Source: Nannocystis exedens | Lineage (GTDB): Bacteria > Myxococcota_A > Polyangia > Nannocystales > Nannocystaceae | NCBI RefSeq assembly: GCF_002343915.1 | Contig: NZ_NETK01000002.1 | Span: 682,001-746,000 of the forward strand | Direction: 5' to 3' | DNA: 64,000 bases | Shown: in pieces, positions 59,501-64,000 of the stretch | Layout: every line of letters begins with the position of its first letter | How positions within the stretch are numbered: the first letter of the stretch is position 1 | Notes under the pieces: model-generated | Told to the model about the DNA's origin: nothing | Databases searched by the model: none | The model's input: only the letters and a program-made list of their open reading frames with translations | Made by a program: the position numbers and the translations under genes

Positions 59501-60107
59501 GGCGATGGAGAGCTTCGTGTTCCCGGCCGGCTACAGCAGCGGCGAGTGGTCGCGCTGGGGTCGCGCGCAGCGGTCCAACATCGAGGTGCTCATCGACCTC
59601 GGCCTGTGCCTGCTGCTGGTCTACGCGGTGATGGCCTCGCTGTTCGAGAGCTTCCTGCAGCCGTTCGCGATCCTCGCCACCTGCCTGCTCGGCTGCGTCG
59701 GCGCGCCGTGGCTCATGTGGTGGACCGGCACCACCGTCGACACGACGGCGATGATCGGCCTCTTTATCCTCATCGGCATCGCCGTGAACAACGGCATCAT
59801 GCTGATCGACCGCGCCATCCAGCTGCGCGCCGCCGGCATGACCCGCGACGCCGCGCTCGCGGCGGCCGGAGCCGATCGCCTGCGCCCCATTTTGATGACC
59901 GCGGGGACGACGGTGCTCGGTCTGGTGCCGATGCTGATCCACCACCCCACGCTCGCAGGCGTCTACTATCACGCCATCGCGCTGATCCTCGTAGGCGGAC
60001 TGGCGTCGAGTACGGTGATGACGCTGGTCTTCCTGCCAGCGACCTACAGTTTGATCGACGACCTGGCCCGCGCGGGCCGATCGGTGTGGCGGCGCGTCGC
60101 GCGATGA
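56595..60107 (+). CDS. RND efflux pump 2 with repeat-derived N-terminus and porter insert
   Basis: The 1170-residue second RND pump starts one base after pump 1 ends. The first about 32 residues (EDMSASAGPIGPGTGDMSAK) are palindrome-encoded and precede the usual first segment LDRPVMIGMLLLAILVLGAI. LVLGVGMLVDNAVVITEAIE carries the helix 4 Asp, and LFILIGIAVNNGIMLIDRAI the helix 10-11 region. Residues about 280-390 are an Ala/Ser/Thr-rich insert absent from ordinary pumps, including SSSMSSGTSA from a palindrome. Adjacent RND genes can form hetero-oligomeric pumps as MdtB-MdtC do, which is a plausible arrangement here. Confidence 0.93.
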   Translation: MGADRQPGTEDMSASAGPIGPGTGDMSAKAGPQIAGRASLSDLALDRPVMIGMLLLAILVLGAIATARLPLAFLPAGGTARVSLRINLQRTSPELVEREIIRPVEEAMAGLRGLQRIQVGSGGWGVRVNLEFVAGTDIAARKAEIRERFDRIRGTLPDAITRVTLDSWGRSDDAVVKLRLASDSDLTRSYDLIERHVVRPIERIPGVSRVELEGVEPRELEVALDLEALRRAGVSAQAVSTAVREARQGRSLGVLREDATQPGVRAPPVDADPQAFAALPVARSRGAPGAASAATTAPRTSSTAAASTASTAASSSMSSGTSATTAPAVSATAPLAAQGPQGIGARSNTASVGPGVYTSTPVGAGVAPATASAVGQTSTTVPARVGEVARVEVHPRENRNFRSLDGRLGVDLSVYADAGASPVDVARAVNGVVEELQASPRLGGISAVVYHDQGKIILKTLADLRDTGIYGGLLGVAMLWLFLRRWGVTLVAALCIPLTILATCGVLLIRGEELNCIVLLGLVLGVGMLVDNAVVITEAIELQAQRGLPARAAVRAGGREVGLATVASTVSSVIVFLPLVFGDPANPMSALLAPLGLTFATVLLCSLFVSQTLVPLVMPAVLKRGGVAEGTGRSGRLLGPLIAGYGRLIALTLRFRRTALVLGLGLAASAVIPSQRLTYNLSDIDPKPDWVEVSMQFVGSPGYKEIGERVRVVEEAILAKKDALAVTHVSCAYSDFWGRCDVHPIARAASEADAEAFTKTVKQALPEQPGVRYLVGENNRGQMRGNPDRHEVELAIKGEDMGVLMDLAEKAAAHLRATLPRGSADNPESGGVDTVIGPYDEGSRELHVKLDGALLRRYGLRADDVARLIQTAFQGTPLGQVRSPEGQIELRLSAGNRAGGAGDGPTLEELRDLPIPLADGGEVTVGGIAALEPTRSPFFIQRLDRETQVKVKARFFTPEPEKNRELVKKAMESFVFPAGYSSGEWSRWGRAQRSNIEVLIDLGLCLLLVYAVMASLFESFLQPFAILATCLLGCVGAPWLMWWTGTTVDTTAMIGLFILIGIAVNNGIMLIDRAIQLRAAGMTRDAALAAAGADRLRPILMTAGTTVLGLVPMLIHHPTLAGVYYHAIALILVGGLASSTVMTLVFLPATYSLIDDLARAGRSVWRRVAR
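56624..56690. repeat. in-frame palindrome array in the pump 2 N-terminus
   Basis: GAGGACATGTCCGCGAGCGC, AGGTCCAATCGGCCCTGGTA and GGGGACATGTCCGCGAAGGC units lie directly after the GTG start and are translated before the first helix. Confidence 0.85.
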
Positions 60108-60180
60108 GCGAACTCGAGCCTGGCCCCACGTGTGCGCCAACGTCCGTCGGCGCGCAGAAAGACCACCCGCCAGGGAGCTC

Positions 60181-61062
60181 ATGCAGGGATATTGGGTGAG
60201 GCCCATGTCCGCCTCCAGCCCCGACTCCTCGCAGGATCTGGCCACGCTCCTCGCCGAGAACGCCGCGCTGCGCGAGCGCAACGAGCTGCTCACGGCCGTC
60301 ATAAGGCACTGCCCCGCGGTGATCTTCGTGAAGGACACCGAGGGGCGGCTCCGGGTGTGCAACCGGACCTACGAGCGTCTGGCCGGCGCGGAGCCCGGTG
60401 GCCTGCTCGGCAAGACCGACCACGACATCTTCGGCCCCGAGGCCGGCGAGCAGAACCGCCGCAACGACCTCGCCGTGTGCGAGAGCGGCGCGCCGCAGGA
60501 GGTCGAGGAGCTCATCCCGCAACCCGACGGCGTGCACGTCTACCTCTCGGTCAAGTTCCCGATCTACGACGCGCGCGGCCGGCTCTACGGCCTCGGCGGG
60601 ATCGCCACCGACATCAGCGAGCGGCGCCGGGCCGAGGAGGAGCGCAACGCCCTCCAGCAGCAGATCATCGCGGTCCAGCGCTCGGTGCTCGACGAGCTGT
60701 CGACCCCGATCGTCCCGATCGCCGACAACGTGATCGCGCTGCCGCTGATCGGCACCATCGACCGCGAGCGCGGGCGGGCGATCATGCAGGCGCTGCTCGA
60801 CGGCGTGGCCGAGCACCGCGCGCGCGCGGCCATCCTCGACGTCACCGGCGTGCGCTCGATCGACGCCCAGGTCGCCGCCGGCCTGCTGCAGTCGGTCCGC
60901 GCCGCCCGTCTGCTCGGCACCCGCGTGCTCGTCACGGGCATCCGCCCCGAGGTCGCCCAGGCGATGGTCGGCCTCGACGCCGACTGGCGGGGCGTCGAGA
61001 TCTTCGCCACCATGCGCGAGGCCGTCGCCGGCGTGCTCGGCCGCGGCCCGGCGCGCGGGTGA
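60181..61062 (+). CDS. PAS-STAS regulator (RsbR-like)
   Basis: The product is 293 residues from ATG 60181 (RBS GGGAG); ATG 60205, in a palindromic CATGTCC, is an alternative. A leucine-rich helix (LATLLAENAALRERNELLTA) leads into a PAS domain at about 45-160 (VIRHCPAVIFVKDTEGRLRV, GLLGKTDHDIFGPEAG). An RsbR-type linker (IIAVQRSVLDELSTPIVPIA) and a STAS domain (AAILDVTGVRSIDAQVAAGL) follow. STAS proteins of this type regulate partners through Ser/Thr phosphorylation, but no RsbS, RsbT or RsbU gene is adjacent. This architecture is frequent in myxobacteria. Confidence 0.88.
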   Translation: MQGYWVRPMSASSPDSSQDLATLLAENAALRERNELLTAVIRHCPAVIFVKDTEGRLRVCNRTYERLAGAEPGGLLGKTDHDIFGPEAGEQNRRNDLAVCESGAPQEVEELIPQPDGVHVYLSVKFPIYDARGRLYGLGGIATDISERRRAEEERNALQQQIIAVQRSVLDELSTPIVPIADNVIALPLIGTIDRERGRAIMQALLDGVAEHRARAAILDVTGVRSIDAQVAAGLLQSVRAARLLGTRVLVTGIRPEVAQAMVGLDADWRGVEIFATMREAVAGVLGRGPARG

Positions 61063-61069
61063 GGGTGCC

Positions 61070-61165
61070 GCATGTCCTCGAGGGCATGCTCCTCAGGGCA
61101 TGTCCCTGAAAGCACGCGCCCAAGCGCATGTCCTCAAGGGCATGTCCCCGGTGGCAGGCGCCCAA
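61070..61165. repeat. palindrome cluster between convergent PAS-STAS and lipoprotein genes
   Basis: CATGTCCTCGAGGGCATG, CTCAGGGCATGTCCCTGA, GCGCATGTCCTCAAGGGCAT and GTCCCCGGTGGCAGG run head to tail and nearly fill the 112-base gap between two stop codons. Confidence 0.85.
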
Positions 61166-61174
61166 GCGCCGGCT

Positions 61175-63079
61175 TCAGGCGCGCGCGCGCGAGCGGTTGA
61201 ACAGCCCGCCGAGGCCGAGCAGCAGCGACAGCCCGCCGACGGCCAGACCTGTCCCGTAGGCCAGGCGCGTGCGGATCTCCGTCGCCGCCGTCTCCGGCCG
61301 CTCCACGCTCGCCGTCAGCCGCGCCTGCAGCTCGGGGTCTTCGGGCGCCAGCTCGGCGGCGGTGGCCAGCAGCATGCGCCGGCCCTCCTCGGTGCCCGCG
61401 AGGTCGGCCTCGGCCAGGAGGGCGCGCACCCGCAGCGCGTCGGCGCGGCCGGGCTCGACGTCCTCGAGCAGCGCCGCGCTCTTGCGCCACAGGCGGGCCC
61501 CGAGCGCCAGATCGCCGGCGGCGGCGGCCTCGGCGGCGGCCTGCTCGTAGGTCGGCACCAGCTCCGCGCGGGCGCTGAGCCCGGGGTCGTCGGCCAGCAG
61601 GCGGTCGAGGATCGCGATCGCGGCCGCGCGATCGGGCTCGCGCAGCGCCGCCGCGATCTCGGCCCGCTCGCGCTGGCGGCGGCCGTCGTCGAGGCGCTGG
61701 AAGTAGGCCCGCGCCAGCCGCTCCGGCTGGCCCTCGCACGCCTCGGCGATCACGCTGTCCTTCGGCGCCGAGCGGCAGTCGGGTTCGGCGAGGTCGGGGT
61801 GATGGGACGCGATCCGGCTCATGATCGCGATCCGGGCCAGATCGCGGTAGGTCAGCTGGGCCGCCGACTCGCCGGTGCCGCCGCCGACGAAGCGCAGCAG
61901 CTTGCGTTCGGCCCGCGGCGCCGGCCCGGTCACGTAGGCGAGGAACGCCTCGCGCGCGGCCTCGCGGACCGGCGGGATCGCGGCGTCGACGAAGTCGAGC
62001 AGCGGCCCGGCCGCGTCGCCGGGACGGACCACCCCGTACGCCGCGATCAGCTCGGCGAGCCGCGCCGGATCGTCGCTGACCGCCTGCAGCGCTTTGCGCG
62101 GGTGGGCCCGGTCCATGCGATCGATCTGGTAGCCGGCGTACTCCGCGGTGCGGTAGGCGACCGAGTCCTTGACCACCTGCGCCTCGCCCTCGTCGGCGGG
62201 CAGGGGCGGGCGGATCGATCGCCGCAGCAGGCCGGGCAGGGCCGGGTCGCCGAGGCGGCGGATCGCCCGTCCGACCTCGTCGCGGAACGTGCTCTCGTGC
62301 AGGTACGCGGCCGCCAGCAGCGCCTCGACGACGTCGTCGGTGTGCGCCGGCTCGGCGCCGATCGTCGCCGCCGCGCGCAGCAGGGCCGCCTGGATCACGC
62401 AGTCGCGGTAGATCGGCCGCAGCACCTTCGACACCTGGCGCGACGGCAGGGCCAGCAGGTCGGTGAACCAGTCCTCCGACAGCTTGACCCCGTGGTGGCC
62501 GTGGGCCTTCTTCCACGCCAGCTCGAAGTGCCCGTAGCGGTTCGGCACGTCGCCGCCGATCACCGACAGCATCGCCTTGTAGTCGGCCTTGCGGGCGGTC
62601 CGCGGCGCCAGCAGCTGGGCCCGCAGCTCCGGCCACAGCGACGGGGGCGCGGCCGCCAGCGCGCGCGCCAGCGGCCCGAGGTCGCGGTGCGGCCCGTCGC
62701 GCAGCGCCGCGATCACCCGCGCGAGCTCGTCGGCGGTGGTCGGCGGCGCGACCGGCTGGCCCTCGATACCTGGCGCATCGACCCTGTCGGAGAGTTCCTG
62801 TTCTTCGGGACCTGCCCCTTCGGGCTCGCGCGGCGGCCCCGCCTTCGGCTTGCGCTTCGGCGCGCGGGCGAGCTCGGGCTCGTCGAGGGGCAGCTCCGCG
62901 ACCGCGGCGTCGAGCTCGCCGTCGGCGAGGGCCGCGGCCTGGGCGAACCACAGCTCGAAGCGGTCGGCCCAGGCCTGGGCCTGCAGCGTGTCGGCCGACG
63001 AGCGGGTCAGGACCTCGACCTGCGGCTCACCGGCGCAGGCGGCGACCAGGGTCGAAAGGAGCAGGGCGCGCCGTGGCAT
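61175..63079 (-). CDS. large helical lipoprotein with a C-terminal membrane segment
   Basis: The 634-residue product is from MPRRALLLSTLVAACAGEPQ, with lipobox VAAC (Cys near 15). Most of the mature protein is helical with HEAT/TPR-like spacing (DDVVEALLAAAYLHESTFRD, LGDPALPGLLRRSIRPPLPA, ARLWRKSAALLEDVEPGRAD). A hydrophobic stretch GTGLAVGGLSLLLGLGGLF ends the protein. Residues about 85-105 (EGAGPEEQELSDRVDAPGIE) are encoded by palindromic elements at 62764-62828. No family was recognised; a protein-protein scaffold in the envelope is the best guess. Confidence 0.8.
   Translation of the reverse strand: MPRRALLLSTLVAACAGEPQVEVLTRSSADTLQAQAWADRFELWFAQAAALADGELDAAVAELPLDEPELARAPKRKPKAGPPREPEGAGPEEQELSDRVDAPGIEGQPVAPPTTADELARVIAALRDGPHRDLGPLARALAAAPPSLWPELRAQLLAPRTARKADYKAMLSVIGGDVPNRYGHFELAWKKAHGHHGVKLSEDWFTDLLALPSRQVSKVLRPIYRDCVIQAALLRAAATIGAEPAHTDDVVEALLAAAYLHESTFRDEVGRAIRRLGDPALPGLLRRSIRPPLPADEGEAQVVKDSVAYRTAEYAGYQIDRMDRAHPRKALQAVSDDPARLAELIAAYGVVRPGDAAGPLLDFVDAAIPPVREAAREAFLAYVTGPAPRAERKLLRFVGGGTGESAAQLTYRDLARIAIMSRIASHHPDLAEPDCRSAPKDSVIAEACEGQPERLARAYFQRLDDGRRQRERAEIAAALREPDRAAAIAILDRLLADDPGLSARAELVPTYEQAAAEAAAAGDLALGARLWRKSAALLEDVEPGRADALRVRALLAEADLAGTEEGRRMLLATAAELAPEDPELQARLTASVERPETAATEIRTRLAYGTGLAVGGLSLLLGLGGLFNRSRARA
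62764..62828. repeat. in-frame palindrome cluster in the large lipoprotein
   Basis: GATACCTGGCGC, GACCCTGTCGGAGAG, TTCCTGTTCTTCGGGACCTG and CCCCTTCGGG follow one another and are translated on the minus strand as an acidic Pro/Gly linker. Confidence 0.7.
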
Positions 63080-63139
63080 ACGGGCTGGGTACCAAGGGCA
63101 GGGGAGATCCCCAAATTTGTCACGCTGCCTGCCCACGGC

Positions 63140-63514
63140 TCAGTGCAGCCGGTCCTCGGGGACAGGCGCGCCGATCTCGGGGACGAAGCGGAGGAAGCGC
63201 AGCCCGGCGCCGGTCAGGGCGCGCAGGCCGTCGCTGCCGGCGTACTGGAGGTAGTAGTGGTTCTGGATGCGCGCGATCGCGCAGATCGCCGCCTCGTCGC
63301 CCGGCATCTGGAAGCGGATGATCACCTTGGTCCGCAGCGGCAGCGGCTCGGGCATCTCGATGAACATGCCGGTCTCGGAGATGTTGCGGGCGACGCACCA
63401 CTGCTCCCCGACCTCCTCCGAGAAGACCAGCACGGGGAAGACCTTGTCGATCCGCGACGAGCCACGGCGTTCCTGGGCGACACGCATGGTCGGAGGATCG
63501 CCGGGTCGGAGCAT
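63140..63514 (-). CDS. PilZ-domain protein
   Basis: The product is 124 residues from ATG 63514; ATG 63487 is possible. The N-terminal RRGSSRIDKVFPVLV resembles the RxxxR switch followed by a PilZ barrel (CVARNISETGMFIEMPEPLP, TKVIIRFQMPGDEAAICAIA). The family binds cyclic di-GMP. The classic second motif (D/NxSxxG) appears as NISETG, so binding is plausible. It diverges from era across an unusually AT-rich 150-base stretch that should hold both promoters. A palindrome near 63153 encodes the C-terminal APVPED. Confidence 0.85.
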   Translation of the reverse strand: MLRPGDPPTMRVAQERRGSSRIDKVFPVLVFSEEVGEQWCVARNISETGMFIEMPEPLPLRTKVIIRFQMPGDEAAICAIARIQNHYYLQYAGSDGLRALTGAGLRFLRFVPEIGAPVPEDRLH

Positions 63515-63665
63515 GAACACAAATATCCTACATGTGTGCCAGGGTGCGCTGATAACTACGGTGCGACAGTGTGTTTTCTGCGCGCGTGCGCGAGGTCTGT
63601 CCGCCGGCCGCGCCGCGCGCTTGCGTCGGCCCCCGCCATCCCCCATAAAGCCCGGACTTTTGGCC

Positions 63666-64000
63666 ATGGAAAGCGAAAGCACGCCAGAGTCCGCTGACGA
63701 GATGTCCTTTCGGGCAGGTACCGTCGCGCTGTGCGGGCGGCCCAACGTCGGCAAGTCGACGCTCCTCAACGCGCTCGTCGGCAGCGACCTCGCCGTCGCC
63801 ACCCGGTTCCCGCAGACGACCCGCGAGCGCCTGCTCGGCGTGTGGTCGGGGTCCGGCTTCCAGGCCGTGCTGGTCGACACGCCCGGCATCCACCGCGCCA
63901 AGTCGGCGCTCAACAAGTTCATGGTCGACGAGGCGCTGCGCGGGGCGCAGTCGGTCGACCTGGTGCTCATGCTCGCCGAGGCGCCGCTGCTGGCCGACAT
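63666..64000 (+). CDS. era: GTPase Era, N-terminal part (cut by window end)
   Basis: The first 111 residues are visible. G1 GRPNVGKST is at 24-32, G2 QTTR at 50-53 and G3 DTPGIH at 71-76. HRAKSALNKFMVDEALRGAQ is typical of Era, which binds 16S rRNA and aids 30S assembly. The first 19 residues (MESESTPESADEMSFRAGT) include a palindrome-encoded DEMSFRAGT just before the first strand of the G domain. The frame runs off the window. Era and YbeY both act in 16S maturation but are 23 kb apart here. Confidence 0.93.
   Translation, partial: MESESTPESADEMSFRAGTVALCGRPNVGKSTLLNALVGSDLAVATRFPQTTRERLLGVWSGSGFQAVLVDTPGIHRAKSALNKFMVDEALRGAQSVDLVLMLAEAPLLAD

Noticed and set aside
56478..60362. 1294-residue minus-strand open frame
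   Set aside because: It is an antisense shadow of RND pump 2, rich in Arg/Gln/His/Asp with no domain, as expected from third-position GC bias.
63520..63560. Sigma54-type promoter for the PilZ gene (TGGCAC seen on the minus strand)
   Set aside because: The required GC at the -12 element is absent at the correct spacing.

Overview
This 64 kb window is very GC-rich (about 72 % by eye). It looks like a chromosome segment of a myxobacterium of the Nannocystis/Enhygromyxa type (Myxococcota, Nannocystineae). Three things point there: several lipoproteins that join a lipobox to a domain through long Thr/Ser/Gly/Asp linkers, some with DVDCGG cysteine repeats; membrane-anchored Ser/Thr kinases with AAQIL.G.GYAH-type catalytic domains; and cyclases, HD-GYP and PAS-STAS regulators scattered among housekeeping genes. 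The organism call is inference. No phage, IS element or CRISPR array was seen.

Layout. 1-4.5 kb: a small DUF2267-like gene, a membrane-bound metallophosphoesterase, an HTTM membrane protein with its partner, then a badly frameshifted GHKL-type ATPase pseudogene. 4.6-8.8 kb: two tandem choice-of-anchor-L-like lipoproteins and a Cys-repeat lipoprotein. 8.9-15.2 kb: kinase, TPR protein, ligand-binding lipoprotein, kinase. 15.2-22.1 kb: CPBP protease, zinc-ribbon/histone-H1-like protein, soluble chemoreceptor-like protein, gltX, class III cyclase. 22.2-30 kb: DVDCGG lipoprotein, a gene-poor stretch, a small membrane protein, a mazG-tail repeat array, mazG and phoH. 30-41.5 kb: GDSL-type lipoprotein, TldD/PmbA-type protease, lysine-2,3-aminomutase-like gene, cyclase, HD-GYP, ybeY with a large acidic extension, isoaspartyl peptidase. 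41.9-51.8 kb: barrel and adhesin-like envelope genes, tRNA-Leu(CAA), yqgE, DUF4401/DUF2157 pair, beta-helix lipoprotein, gcvH. 52-60 kb: an RND efflux operon (adaptor plus two pumps). 60-64 kb: PAS-STAS protein, large lipoprotein, PilZ protein and the 5-prime part of era.

The most striking thing is not a gene. The window is peppered with a short palindromic element built from the self-complementary core GGACATGTCC and its variants (GGACAGGTCC, GGGCATGCCC). Cores are usually paired around a 4-base loop. Clusters lie between four of six convergent gene pairs. Many others sit in frame inside coding genes, mostly in tails, linkers and signal-peptide regions, including YbeY, MazG, Era and the RND operon. 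The core and its usual loops contain no stop codon in any frame. The closest known parallel is the coding-tolerant palindromic elements of Rickettsia. A second pattern may be linked to it: the 3-prime ends of several genes (mazG, ybeY, the isoaspartyl peptidase and the 25830 gene) are repeated downstream as decaying tandem copies.
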